Part shown: one piece after another, positions 1-7,525 of the stretch | How the letters are laid out: every line of letters starts with the position of its first letter | Numbering within the stretch: position 1 is the first letter of the stretch | Assembly: GCA_016927865.1 (NCBI GenBank) | Contig: JAFGLU010000059.1 | Span: 1-42,380 of the forward strand | Direction of reading: 5' to 3' | Source of the DNA: Anaerolineaceae bacterium | GTDB taxonomy: Bacteria > Chloroflexota > Anaerolineae > Anaerolineales > Anaerolineaceae | Length of the DNA: 42,380 nucleotides | The notes under the pieces: model-generated | The model's database searches: none | Told to the model about the DNA's origin: nothing | Seen by the model: only the letters and a program-made list of their open reading frames with translations | Made by a program: the position numbers and the translations under genes

Positions 1-291
1 CAGCAAAACAAAAATTACCGCGAAGATCAATGTCATGGTAGACATGAGCTTGATACGATTAAACTTATCTACCACCAGGGACTGTAACGCCCCCACCACC
101 ATCACCAGGGCGTAGTCGATGCCGATGATTAACAGCATCTGGTTTACGCCGCCTTCGCTAAGAAAACCGCTGACCGCCACAATCCCAGCCACCTGACGGG
201 CCAGGGAGTTAAACATCAAAAACAATCCCAACACCATTAAGAGCCGGTCTTCACCCGGTTGTAAGCGGAACAGGCGGCTAATAAATCCCAT
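1..291 (-). CDS. Polytopic membrane protein, N-terminal part (cut by window edge)
   Basis: The reading frame opens at an ATG at 291 and stays open for 97 codons to the window edge, so the C-terminus is missing. The visible part has a short basic, charged N-terminus (about residues 1-16), then hydrophobic stretches at roughly 17-45, 51-70 and 80-97, with a charged loop (VDKFNRIK) between the last two. That pattern of helix, helix, short basic loop and helix fits the start of a major facilitator or ATP/ADP-antiporter-like carrier, but no family motif is clear enough to name a substrate. The start lies 18 bases after the stop of the MinD-like ATPase gene, so the two are probably co-transcribed and may work together at the membrane. 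Family assignment is inference. Confidence 0.6.
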   Translation of the reverse strand, partial: MGFISRLFRLQPGEDRLLMVLGLFLMFNSLARQVAGIVAVSGFLSEGGVNQMLLIIGIDYALVMVVGALQSLVVDKFNRIKLMSTMTLIFAVIFVLL

Positions 292-309
292 AAATTTCCT
301 GGCTACGGC

Positions 310-1065
310 CTAAGCAAGAACGCGGTTGGCAAGTTGTTTATAAAGTTTGGTCACCGGATGATCTGGATTAACCATGGAGAAGATTGAGGAGCTCGCCAGT
401 GTCATGAGATCATCCGAATGCGGAATGACCGCTGCCACCTCGCAGCCGTAGGTCTTCTCCACCCGTTCTTTGATCTCATCGAGATCAAATACCGCTGGAG
501 CTTTGTTGACCAGAATCAGCATCTGGGGCACATCCAGCTTGCGAGCCACGTCCACGGTCACACCCGTGCCCTGGTAGTCCTGTGAATCAGGGCGCATGAT
601 GAGTACCAGCGTGTCGGAAATGGCGATGGAGAGAAGGGTTTCTTCGTTCAGCCCTGGGTGCGTATCGATCACCAGCACGTCCAGCTTGAGCCGTTCGATT
701 AAATCCTGGAAGCCGTCATTGAGCAGCCCTACGTCGTAGCCCTCGCGCAGCACGCGGGCAATTTCACCGGGCTTGATGCTGGAGGGAACCAGGAAAATCT
801 TGCCCTTGATGGGTGTGCCCAGCAAATCGGTTACATCGTGGGCGCATTCTTCGATGTCGCATTTGCCCCACAGGTAATCGTTCAAAGAGTGGCCCATCAT
901 CTTGTCATCCATGCCGAAAATTACATGGATGCCGGGCGAAGCAATATCGGTGTCCACCACGCCGACGCGGTAACCTTGAGCAGCAAACAAATAGGTCAGG
1001 TTTGCGCTGGTATTGGATTTACCTGTCCCGCCGCGGAATGAGTGGACGGAGATGATTTTGGACAT
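310..1065 (-). CDS. MinD/ParA-family P-loop ATPase
   Basis: A 251-residue protein of the SIMIBI class (MinD/ParA/Mrp-like). Residues 11-18 form a deviant Walker A, RGGTGKSN, in which the signature lysine of the usual KGGxGK motif is arginine. A VVDTD segment follows near residue 36, and Walker B is LVIDTHPG near 131-138. Such proteins dimerise on ATP and switch between membrane, DNA or partner proteins. No C-terminal amphipathic MinD membrane helix is obvious. MinC, MinE, ParB and flagellar genes are absent nearby, so this is an orphan ATPase. The start is set by GGAGGAAG a few bases upstream. The only neighbour on its strand is the membrane protein 18 bases downstream. The arginine may still support function, since some ParA relatives carry K/R there. 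Partner and cargo are unknown. Confidence 0.85.
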   Translation of the reverse strand: MSKIISVHSFRGGTGKSNTSANLTYLFAAQGYRVGVVDTDIASPGIHVIFGMDDKMMGHSLNDYLWGKCDIEECAHDVTDLLGTPIKGKIFLVPSSIKPGEIARVLREGYDVGLLNDGFQDLIERLKLDVLVIDTHPGLNEETLLSIAISDTLVLIMRPDSQDYQGTGVTVDVARKLDVPQMLILVNKAPAVFDLDEIKERVEKTYGCEVAAVIPHSDDLMTLASSSIFSMVNPDHPVTKLYKQLANRVLA

Positions 1066-1148
1066 TCAACTTCCTCCAATATCTGGATTGTACGTTCAGT
1101 TCAGGGATTTTCCACTTGTTCGGGATGTAAACAAATGGAAACACAGTA

Positions 1149-1154
1149 ATTATA
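1149..1154 (-). promoter_or_regulatory. -10 box for the MinD-like gene
   Basis: On the minus strand there is a perfect TATAAT in the AT-rich gap upstream of the ATPase start at 1065. No good -35 box is present at 17 bases; CTATTA is the nearest. It is placed to drive the ATPase and membrane protein. The 336-base gap from 1066 to 1401 holds this box, the plus-strand TATAAT at 1291 and the repeat at 1326-1386, and nothing else I can name. Confidence 0.5.
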
Positions 1155-1290
1155 CAAGCTTTTCCTCTGATTAATAGTTGAAGGTTCATTATCGTTAAGA
1201 AGCTGGAAGGTGGTTCTTTAAAAAAAGAGACCGATCAGAGGGCAAAGAGAGTTCCCACATTTTGGGATATGAGAGCGGCTTCGAGCATGG

Positions 1291-1296
1291 TATAAT
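1291..1296 (+). promoter_or_regulatory. -10 box for the YcaQ-like gene
   Basis: A perfect TATAAT preceded by CATGG lies 105 bases upstream of the chosen ATG at 1402. The -35 region is weak. The predicted transcript starts near 1303 and would carry the inverted-repeat element at 1326-1386 in its leader. Confidence 0.45.
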
Positions 1297-1325
1297 TTTA
1301 TCGAACAAATATTCCAATTTCGTCA

Positions 1326-1386
1326 GGTAACTACTCACGCCAAAGGTGAAAAGCCCCGAATTTTCCCAACTCCAGTGAGTAAATAC
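1326..1386. repeat. Inverted-repeat element, copy A (TACTCA element)
   Basis: The 61-base segment starts GGTAACTACTCAC and ends GTGAGTAAATAC. These ends are near-perfect inverted repeats of each other (10 of 12 positions). A second, shorter version lies at 8315-8365 with the same ends and a shared internal GGTGA and CCCAAC. The pair looks like a small dispersed element or a conserved RNA hairpin. Relative to the downstream gene, this copy sits in the opposite orientation to copy B. Confidence 0.55.
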
Positions 1387-1401
1387 TACTTCAGAGGCCC
1401 C

Positions 1402-2598
1402 ATGAGCCAACTCGCTCTCACCCTTCCACAAGCCCTCACCATGATGCTGGCAGCTCAGGGATTGCTCCAGCCGCCTACCATGACAGCCACCAAAGACGAC
1501 GTTCTGGCTTGCATCCGCCAGATGGGCGCCCTGCAGATCGACACCATCCATGTGGTGGCGCGCAGCCCTTACCTGGTGCTGTGGAGCCGCCTGGGAGATT
1601 ACACCCCCGCCTGGTTGGATGAACACCTGGCGGAAGGCCGCCTGTTCGAGTATTGGGCCCATGCGGCTTGCTTTTTGCCCAGCGAGGACTTTGGACTGCA
1701 CCGCCGGATGTTCCTCTCCGACCAGTTCAACAACTGGTACCGGCACTGGTACGACCAGTATCCCCAAGAAATGGCCGCCGTATTGGAATATGTCCGCCAG
1801 AACGGCGAGGTGCGCTCGCGCGATTTTGAGCGCTCCGATGGCAAAAAAGGCACCTGGTGGGATTGGAAGCTAGAAAAGCGCGCCCTGGAGTATTGGTTTA
1901 CAGTTGGCGAGTTGATGATTGTACGGCGCGAGAATTTTCAACGCGTTTATAACCTGCGCGAGCGGGTTCTGCCCGAGTGGCGCGACGAGCAGGCACCCTC
2001 ACTGGACGATACCCTGGACGCGCTGGCGCTGCGCAGCGTGCAAGCCTTGGGCTTTGCCCGCGCCGGTTGGGTGGCCGATTACTTCCGTCTGACCAAAAAA
2101 GACACCCTGGCCCGCGTGAAGGCTTTGGCAGAGGCGGGCCGCCTGGAGACCTTGCGCGTGGAAGGTTGGGACGAGCCTTGCTATGTTCACCCATCGCAGA
2201 TGGCCCTGGCCGAGCAAGCCGCTGCCGGGCAGCTAGAACCCACTTACACCACCCTGCTGTCGCCCTTCGACCCGCTGGTCTGGGACCGCAAGCGCGCACA
2301 GGAGTTGTTTGGATTCGATTACACCATCGAGTGCTACCTGCCCGCCGAAAAGCGCATCTATGGCTATTTCAGCCTGCCCGTGCTGAGCCGGGGAACGCTG
2401 GTGGGGCGGCTGGATGCCAAGGCCAACCGCCAGACGAAGACGTTTGAGGTGCGCTCGCTGCACCTCGAGCCGGGGGTGGAGTTGGATGGGACGTTGAAGG
2501 CCGACCTGGAAGAGGCGCTGCAGCGCTGCGCCGACTGGCACCAGACGCCAAAGGTGGAGTTTTTGCCGCGTATCCATACGCGGCCTACAAGTGATTGA
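1402..2598 (+). CDS. YcaQ/AlkX-type winged-helix DNA glycosylase (HTH_42 family)
   Basis: A 398-residue protein that matches the crosslink-repair DNA glycosylase family (YcaQ/AlkX, AlkZ; PF06224), usually about 390-410 residues. The catalytic motif is Q45-I-D47, inside an LQIDTIHVVARSPY stretch. This is the Q-x-D form of the unhooking enzymes, as opposed to the Q-x-Q form of AlkZ. The family repairs bulky N-alkyl adducts and interstrand crosslinks by base excision. I start at the ATG at 1402, which has AGAGG four bases upstream. An in-frame GTG at 1375 lies inside the TACTCA element and is less likely. The last residues (LPRIHTRPTSD) and the stop are supplied by a hairpin repeat at 2565-2589, so the native C-terminus seems to have been replaced. 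Confidence 0.85.
   Translation: MSQLALTLPQALTMMLAAQGLLQPPTMTATKDDVLACIRQMGALQIDTIHVVARSPYLVLWSRLGDYTPAWLDEHLAEGRLFEYWAHAACFLPSEDFGLHRRMFLSDQFNNWYRHWYDQYPQEMAAVLEYVRQNGEVRSRDFERSDGKKGTWWDWKLEKRALEYWFTVGELMIVRRENFQRVYNLRERVLPEWRDEQAPSLDDTLDALALRSVQALGFARAGWVADYFRLTKKDTLARVKALAEAGRLETLRVEGWDEPCYVHPSQMALAEQAAAGQLEPTYTTLLSPFDPLVWDRKRAQELFGFDYTIECYLPAEKRIYGYFSLPVLSRGTLVGRLDAKANRQTKTFEVRSLHLEPGVELDGTLKADLEEALQRCADWHQTPKVEFLPRIHTRPTSD
2565..2589. repeat. GCCGCGTAT hairpin repeat, copy 1 (within the YcaQ-like gene)
   Basis: A perfect inverted repeat, GCCGCGTAT-CC-ATACGCGGC, is followed by CTACA. It is 22 of 25 identical to the segment at 2711-2735 in the same orientation. This copy is translated as the C-terminal tail of the glycosylase. 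The shape is that of a REP-like dispersed hairpin. Confidence 0.65.
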
Positions 2599-2618
2599 GC
2601 GCGAATGATGGGGGAAGT

Positions 2619-2700
2619 AACCACCGCAGAGACGCGGAGGGCGCGGAGGAACGCAGAGAAAAATAAAAGAAGGAACGGGGGAGAACCGCAGAGGGAGAAA
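2619..2700. repeat. Degenerate CGCAGAG/CGCGGAGG repeat block
   Basis: A purine-rich run of imperfect 8-11-base units: CGCAGAGA, CGCGGAGG, GCGCGGAGG, ACGCAGAG and, after an A-rich spacer, CCGCAGAGG. Blocks of this type occur as dispersed intergenic repeats in many bacterial genomes. It lies between the two GCCGCGTAT hairpin copies and contains no gene. Confidence 0.6.
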
Positions 2701-2710
2701 TACAAAGCCC

Positions 2711-2735
2711 GCCGCGTATGGAAACGCGGCCTACA
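2711..2735. repeat. GCCGCGTAT hairpin repeat, copy 2 (intergenic)
   Basis: GCCGCGTAT-GGAA-ACGCGGC followed by CTACA is the second copy of the repeat at 2565-2589. The three differences are all in the loop region (CC to GG and T to A), so the stem arms are kept. It sits just upstream of the -10 box of the GH116 gene. Confidence 0.65.
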
Positions 2736-2755
2736 CCGGATTTTTCCATTCGGGC

Positions 2756-2787
2756 TATACTAATAGTGCCTGACTTCTCTCCGGAGG
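2756..2787 (+). promoter_or_regulatory. Probable -10 box and ribosome site of the GH116 operon
   Basis: A TATACT box at 2756-2761 is followed 21 bases later by GGAGG (2783-2787), which is seven bases before the ATG at 2795. No convincing -35 box is seen. The ribosome site firmly supports the chosen start. Confidence 0.4.
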
Positions 2788-2794
2788 TTCCCTT

Positions 2795-5266
2795 ATGTAC
2801 TCCTGGCCCGTCCTCAAACGCTATGATTCTGCGCACCTGCGGCGGGTGGCATTGCCCATCGGCGGCATTGGCACCGGCACGGTTTCGCTGGGCGGGCGCG
2901 GCGACCTGCGCGACTGGGAATTGATGAACCGCCCGGCCAAGGGCTTCATCCCGCGCGGCGCGGCGGCTCCCTTCTTCGCCCTCAACTTGCAGCTTCCCGG
3001 CGGGCCGGTCACCCGCGCCCTGGAAGGCCCCCTGGACCTGGATGATTACGAAGGCGCCTGGGGCAGCGAGGCCGCCAATCACGGCCTGCCGCGCTTTGCC
3101 CAGGCCGAGTTCGCCGCCGCCTACCCTTTTGGGCAGGTGTTTCTCTCCGACCCGGCTCTGCCCGTGACCGTCACCCTGCAAGCCTTCAACCCGCTCATCC
3201 CGGCCAACGCCGACGATTCCGGACTGCCGGTGGCGGCGCTGCGCTTTGTGCTGACCAACCGCTCTGACCAACCCCTGACCGCCTCGGTGTGCGGCACGCT
3301 GCCAAACTTCATCGGCATGGACGGCACCCTCACCCAGCGCAACTTCTCCAACCAGCCCGTGGTGGTGGGGGCGGACGGCAACCGCAACCTGTACCGCGAG
3401 TCGGGCGACCTGTGCGGTATTTACATGAAGTCGGAGCGCGTCAACCCCGAGCACGAGGCCTGGGGCACCCTGGCCCTGACCACGGCGCGCGCCGAGGGCG
3501 TCACCTACCGCACTTCGTGGAACCGTAAGGCGGGCGGCTGGGGCAGCGATTTGCTCGGCTTTTGGGACGATTTTGAATCGGACGGCAGGCTGGACGAGAT
3601 CGAGCACGGCGGCGAGGACATGCCGATGGGCTCGCTGGCGGCGCAGGTGGAACTGGCCCCTGGCGAAACCCGCGCCATCCCCTTCCTGCTCACCTGGCAC
3701 TTCCCCAACCGCCCCTCCTGGACGCCCTCTCAGCCGCCCGTGGATGGCGTCTGTGCGCCCGGCGACCGGGTAACAAACTACTACACCAGCCAGTTCGTCG
3801 ATGCCTGGGACGCTGCCCGGCGCATCGCGCCGCGCCTGGAAGCCCTGGAGGCGGAAACGCTGCGCTTCGTGGAAGCCTTCTGCCGCAGCGACCTGCCTGA
3901 AGCTGTCAAAGAAGCGGCCCTGTTCAACCTGAGCACGCTGCGCACGCAGACCTGTTTCCGCGCTTCGGGCGGGCGCCTCTACGCCTGGGAGGGCTGCGGC
4001 GACCAGGGCGGATGCTGCCACGGCTCGTGCACCCACGTGTGGAATTACGAGCAAGCCACAGCCTTCCTGTTTGGTGAGCTTTCCATGAGCCTGCGCTACG
4101 TGGAGTTTGCCCTGTGCACCGGCGAAGACGGATTGATGAGCTTCCGCGCCGGGCTGCCCGAAGAGCGCAGCCGGGGCTGGGTGGCGGCGGCTGCCGACGG
4201 GCAAATGGGCTGCATCATGAAGCTGCACCGCGACTGGCAGCTTTCGGGCGACGAGGCCGCCTTGCGCAAATTCTGGCCCAACGCCAAAAAGGCCCTGGCC
4301 TTTTGCTGGGTGAAGGGCGGCTGGGACGCCGACCACGACGGGGTGATGGAAGGCTGCCAGCATAACACCATGGACGTGGAATATTACGGCCCCAACCCGC
4401 AGATGCAAGGCTGGTACCTGGGGGCGCTGCGCGCCGCCGAGGAGATGGCCCGCCACCTGGGTGAAGCCGATTTTGCCGCCGAGTGCCGCGCCCTGTTCGA
4501 GCAGGGCCGCGCCTGGATGGACGCGCACCTGTTCAACGGCGAGTATTATCAACACGAGGTGCGGCCCATCCCCAACATGGCCGACATCTACCCAGGCCTG
4601 CTCATCGGCATGGGCTCGCTCAACCTAGCGGACCCGGACTTTCAACTTGGGCCGGGCTGCCTGATCGACCAGTTGGTGGGGCAGTACATGTCCCATGTGT
4701 GCGGGCTGGGCTACCTGCACGACCCCGCGCGCGTGCAGACCACCCTGCGCAGCATCCGCAAGTACAACCGGCGAGTGGGCTTCACCGATCACTTCAATTG
4801 CATGCGCTCCTTCGTGCTGGGCGACGAGTCGGCCCTGCTGATGGCGGCCTACCCGCGCGAGCGCCCGCGCAACCCCTTCTCCTACTTTAGCGAGGTGATG
4901 ACCGGCTTCGAGTACACCGCCGCGGTGGGCATGCTCTACGAAGGCATGAATGCCGAAGGGCTGGAAAGCATCGCCGACATCCGTGCGCGCTACGACGGGC
5001 GCAAGCGCAGCCCCTTTGACGAAGCCGAGTGCGGGCACCACTACGCCCGGGCGATGGCCTCCTGGGCCGCCGTGCTGGCCCTGAGCGGCTTCCACTACTC
5101 GGCAGTCACTGGGCGGATGGAATTCAAGCGGCAAGAAGGAACCTTCTTCTGGTCCACCGGCTACGCCTACGGCACGGTTTGCATCACCCGACAGGGCAAG
5201 GAGTGGCAAGCCGACTTGCAGGTGCTGGGCGGGCAGGTGGAAGTCAAAGAACTGGCCCTGGTTTAA
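2795..5266 (+). CDS. GH116 glycoside hydrolase (GBA2-like beta-glucosidase/glucosylceramidase family)
   Basis: An 823-residue protein with the two-part GH116 layout: an N-terminal beta domain (about 15-340) opening with ALPIGGIGTGTVSLGG, and a C-terminal (alpha/alpha)6 catalytic domain (about 350-815; DUF608). By comparison with human GBA2 (nucleophile in LEG, acid in TYDGW), the nucleophile is E399 in YAWEG and the acid/base is D527 in NTMDVEYYG. Both are present, so the enzyme should be an active retaining exo-glycosidase. GH116 members cleave beta-glucosides, beta-xylosides or N-acetylglucosaminides, so the substrate cannot be fixed here. No signal peptide is seen, so it acts in the cytoplasm. 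It leads a five-gene plus-strand set, with the secreted GH12 gene 19 bases downstream. This suggests endo-cleavage outside and trimming inside. Confidence 0.9.
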   Translation: MYSWPVLKRYDSAHLRRVALPIGGIGTGTVSLGGRGDLRDWELMNRPAKGFIPRGAAAPFFALNLQLPGGPVTRALEGPLDLDDYEGAWGSEAANHGLPRFAQAEFAAAYPFGQVFLSDPALPVTVTLQAFNPLIPANADDSGLPVAALRFVLTNRSDQPLTASVCGTLPNFIGMDGTLTQRNFSNQPVVVGADGNRNLYRESGDLCGIYMKSERVNPEHEAWGTLALTTARAEGVTYRTSWNRKAGGWGSDLLGFWDDFESDGRLDEIEHGGEDMPMGSLAAQVELAPGETRAIPFLLTWHFPNRPSWTPSQPPVDGVCAPGDRVTNYYTSQFVDAWDAARRIAPRLEALEAETLRFVEAFCRSDLPEAVKEAALFNLSTLRTQTCFRASGGRLYAWEGCGDQGGCCHGSCTHVWNYEQATAFLFGELSMSLRYVEFALCTGEDGLMSFRAGLPEERSRGWVAAAADGQMGCIMKLHRDWQLSGDEAALRKFWPNAKKALAFCWVKGGWDADHDGVMEGCQHNTMDVEYYGPNPQMQGWYLGALRAAEEMARHLGEADFAAECRALFEQGRAWMDAHLFNGEYYQHEVRPIPNMADIYPGLLIGMGSLNLADPDFQLGPGCLIDQLVGQYMSHVCGLGYLHDPARVQTTLRSIRKYNRRVGFTDHFNCMRSFVLGDESALLMAAYPRERPRNPFSYFSEVMTGFEYTAAVGMLYEGMNAEGLESIADIRARYDGRKRSPFDEAECGHHYARAMASWAAVLALSGFHYSAVTGRMEFKRQEGTFFWSTGYAYGTVCITRQGKEWQADLQVLGGQVEVKELALV

Positions 5267-5285
5267 TACATTCACGGAGCATCAC

Positions 5286-6164
5286 ATGAAAAAACAACTT
5301 TCCACCCTAACCCTGTTCCTGGCCCTCTCCTTGCTGCTTTCCGCCTGCGGGCCGGGGCAGTTGCTGGGGCCCACGCTCACGCCTACCATTGCGCCCACCG
5401 CCACCATCACCCCCACGCCCACGGTCACCCCGCTGCCCCCGGCGGTGACGGCTATTGAGATGCAATGCGAGGATTTTGCCACGTTCAACAGCGGCGCCTT
5501 CCAGGCGCAGAACAACACCTGGGGCAAGGGCAACCTGGAAGGTTGGACGCAGTGCATTGGCATGAACACCAATCCCGACGGCTCATTGGCGGCGCGTTGG
5601 AACTGGGACTGGCCCAAGGCAGGCACAGGGGTCAAGTCCTACCCGGAAATCGTTTACGGACAAAAGCCCGGCGGCGAATCGACCACGCCCTCTCTGCCCT
5701 TGCAAGTGAACCAGGTGGCCTCGGCGCGGGTCGATTACGCCTTAGATTCGACCAACAAGGGCAAGAACAACCTGGCCTTTGACCTGTGGCTGACCGACAC
5801 GGACAACCCGACCAAGTTTGGCGTACCGCCTATCACCCACGAGGTGATGATCTGGGTGGACGGCTGGGACAAGATGACCCCCGGCGGCTCGTGGGTGGAA
5901 AAGGTGGAGATCGACGGGCGGCCTTACATGGTGTTTGTGGCCAACGGTTGGGGCGACGGCTGGCGCTATGTGGCTTTCGTCAGCACCGAGACGCTATATG
6001 GGGAACAAAGCTTTGAAATTGCCAGCTTCCTCAACTACATGGTGGAAAACGACCTGGCCAGCGGCGAAGAATACCTGGCCTCAATTGAGTTTGGTAACGA
6101 GGTCGTCGATGGCACAGGGGATACGATCCTCAGCCGGTATGAGGTGAGTATCGAAGGGAAGTAA
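5286..6164 (+). CDS. Lipoprotein GH12 endo-beta-1,4-glucanase/xyloglucanase
   Basis: A 292-residue lipoprotein. The signal peptide ends in a lipobox LSAC with C21, followed by a Pro/Thr-rich linker (about 28-52). The rest matches glycoside hydrolase family 12: NNTWG at 76-80, VKSYP at 116-120, the nucleophile E186 in HEVMIW and the acid/base E272 in EFGNE. Family members are retaining endoglucanases acting on beta-1,4-glucan, xyloglucan or mixed-linkage glucan, and the domain length of about 235 residues is typical. The protein should be anchored on the outer face of the membrane, cutting polymer near the cell. GGAG lies six bases before the start. The gap to the GH116 gene is 19 bases and to the VOC gene six bases, which implies one transcript. 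Confidence 0.85.
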   Translation: MKKQLSTLTLFLALSLLLSACGPGQLLGPTLTPTIAPTATITPTPTVTPLPPAVTAIEMQCEDFATFNSGAFQAQNNTWGKGNLEGWTQCIGMNTNPDGSLAARWNWDWPKAGTGVKSYPEIVYGQKPGGESTTPSLPLQVNQVASARVDYALDSTNKGKNNLAFDLWLTDTDNPTKFGVPPITHEVMIWVDGWDKMTPGGSWVEKVEIDGRPYMVFVANGWGDGWRYVAFVSTETLYGEQSFEIASFLNYMVENDLASGEEYLASIEFGNEVVDGTGDTILSRYEVSIEGK

Positions 6165-6170
6165 ATAGAT

Positions 6171-6641
6171 ATGTCTACGCCAGGTTCCAGGTTCGTCAAC
6201 TTGTGCCCCGTTTTCATTACCAACGATATTCGCAAAACGGTGCATTTTTACACGGAAAAGCTGGGGTTCAAATCGGCCAAGCATTATGACAAGGTCGAGA
6301 ACTTTGCCACCCTTTACCGTGATGAGATCGAGTTCGTCATCGTCCAGGCCCGCCACGGCGAGGTGAGCAGCAACGCGCAGCGCTACGGGGCAGGTTTTGA
6401 CGCCTATATTGATACGGCTACCCCGGAGGGGATTGAGGAAATTCACGAAGAATACAAAGCCCAGGGGGTGAAAATCCTAACCGCCCCGCACCAGACGGAT
6501 TACGGCTCGTATGAATTCGTTTTTGAAGACATCGACGGGCGGCAGATTGGCGTGGGAAGGATTTTCGATCCAAATACTTATTTCAAGAACTCGGACTTCC
6601 AAAACGAACAAGGAGAAGATCATGGAAGAAGACCCATTTGA
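6171..6641 (+). CDS. VOC-superfamily (glyoxalase/bleomycin-resistance-like) protein
   Basis: A 156-residue protein with the paired beta-alpha-beta-beta-beta units of the vicinal oxygen chelate fold: N-half with FYTEKLGFKSAKHYD and C-half with YEFVFEDIDGRQIGVGR. The phrase VFEDIDGRQIGV is the usual place for a metal-ligand glutamate or dimer edge in this family. VOC proteins include glyoxalases, dioxygenases and antibiotic-binding proteins, and the sequence does not decide among them. The C-terminal 20 or so residues are polar and overlap the start of the next gene by 20 bases, so translation is probably coupled. It is part of the GH116-GH12 transcript, but a link to sugar use is not evident. 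Confidence 0.75.
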   Translation: MSTPGSRFVNLCPVFITNDIRKTVHFYTEKLGFKSAKHYDKVENFATLYRDEIEFVIVQARHGEVSSNAQRYGAGFDAYIDTATPEGIEEIHEEYKAQGVKILTAPHQTDYGSYEFVFEDIDGRQIGVGRIFDPNTYFKNSDFQNEQGEDHGRRPI

Positions 6642-7041
6642 CATCGAGTACATGGAAGAGCCCGCCTGGGACATCATCGGGCAGGGCATATCAGACTATA
6701 ACGCCGAGCAAGCGGGGGACGACCAGGGCAAGAACCTGTGCTTCGTGCTGCGCGGGCCAGACCAAAAGGTGGTCGGCGGGGTGATCGCCGCAACCTACTG
6801 GGACTGGCTGTACATCAACCTGATGTGGATCCAGGCCGAGCATAGAGGCAAGGGCTACGGGGCGCGGCTGCTGGCTCTGGCGGAAGAAGAAGGCAAACGC
6901 CGCGGGGCAAAGCACTCCTACCTGGATACTTTCAGCTTCCAGGCGCCGGGGTTCTATCAGCAACACGGCTACGAAGTGTTCGGCGTGCTGGAGGATTTCC
7001 CCGCCGGGCACCAGCGCTACTTCCTCAAAAAGGAGCTCTAG
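6622..7041 (+). CDS. GNAT-family N-acetyltransferase
   Basis: A 139-residue single GNAT domain. The acetyl-CoA-binding motif A is EHRGKGYGARLL (the R-G-K-G-Y-G loop), preceded by the beta strand LYINLMWI. The C-terminal part (FYQQHGYEVFGVL) is the usual FYxxxGF-type motif B. The substrate is unknown. The frame remains open upstream to 6511, but I start at 6622 because AGGAGAAG lies three bases before that ATG and the fold starts there. It overlaps the end of the VOC gene by 20 bases and is followed three bases later by the HIT gene. Confidence 0.85.
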   Translation: MEEDPFDIEYMEEPAWDIIGQGISDYNAEQAGDDQGKNLCFVLRGPDQKVVGGVIAATYWDWLYINLMWIQAEHRGKGYGARLLALAEEEGKRRGAKHSYLDTFSFQAPGFYQQHGYEVFGVLEDFPAGHQRYFLKKEL

Positions 7042-7044
7042 CCT

Positions 7045-7521
7045 GTGTACAACCACGCCCCCGATGACTACACCTGCCCGTTTTGCATGTTGATTCGCGG
7101 CATTCGCGACCCGCGGGTTTGGTCGGAGCAAAGCGACATCGTCTACCATGACGAGTCGGTGACGGCTTTCATCAGCGCGCACCAGTACCCCAACAACCCC
7201 GGCAACACCCTGGTGACCCCCAACGAGCACTTCGAAAACATCTATGAACTGCCCGTGGCGTGCGTGCTGGATATTCACCGGGCAGCAAAGCGTCTGGCCC
7301 TGGCAATGAAGCTGGCTTACGGATGCGACGGCGTCTCGACGCGCCAGCACAATGAACCCTCCGGAAACCAGGACGTGTGGCATTACCACATGCACATCAC
7401 CCCGCGCTACCAAAACGACCACTTCTACGGCTCGCACCCGGCGCGTATGCCCGTGGAAGAACGCGCCCGGCACGCCGAAATGCTGCGCCGGGTGTTGGAA
7501 GAGGTAGAAATCGAAGGGTAG
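7045..7521 (+). CDS. HIT-family hydrolase (histidine-triad protein)
   Basis: A 158-residue HIT protein. The histidine triad is at H113-Y-H115-M-H117 in WHYHMHITPR, with H115 expected to be the nucleophile that forms the nucleotidyl intermediate. Residues 11-14 are CPFC, a zinc-knuckle half seen in many Hint/Fhit relatives. Such enzymes hydrolyse nucleotide phosphoramidates or dinucleoside polyphosphates. The start is GTG, with AGGAGCT eight bases upstream, just before the stop of the GNAT gene. It is the last gene of the plus-strand set and ends only four bases from the convergent SDR gene. No terminator hairpin fits between them. Confidence 0.88.
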   Translation: MYNHAPDDYTCPFCMLIRGIRDPRVWSEQSDIVYHDESVTAFISAHQYPNNPGNTLVTPNEHFENIYELPVACVLDIHRAAKRLALAMKLAYGCDGVSTRQHNEPSGNQDVWHYHMHITPRYQNDHFYGSHPARMPVEERARHAEMLRRVLEEVEIEG

Positions 7522-7525
7522 GGCG

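Noticed and set aside
2619-2700. CRISPR array
   Set aside because: The units are short, degenerate and nearly contiguous, without regular spacers.
2585-4555. A 656-codon minus-strand open frame opposite the GH116 gene
   Set aside because: It is a by-product of GC-rich codons in the GH116 gene. The plus-strand protein has catalytic residues and a clear ribosome site, while the opposite frame matches nothing and its end runs through the repeat block.
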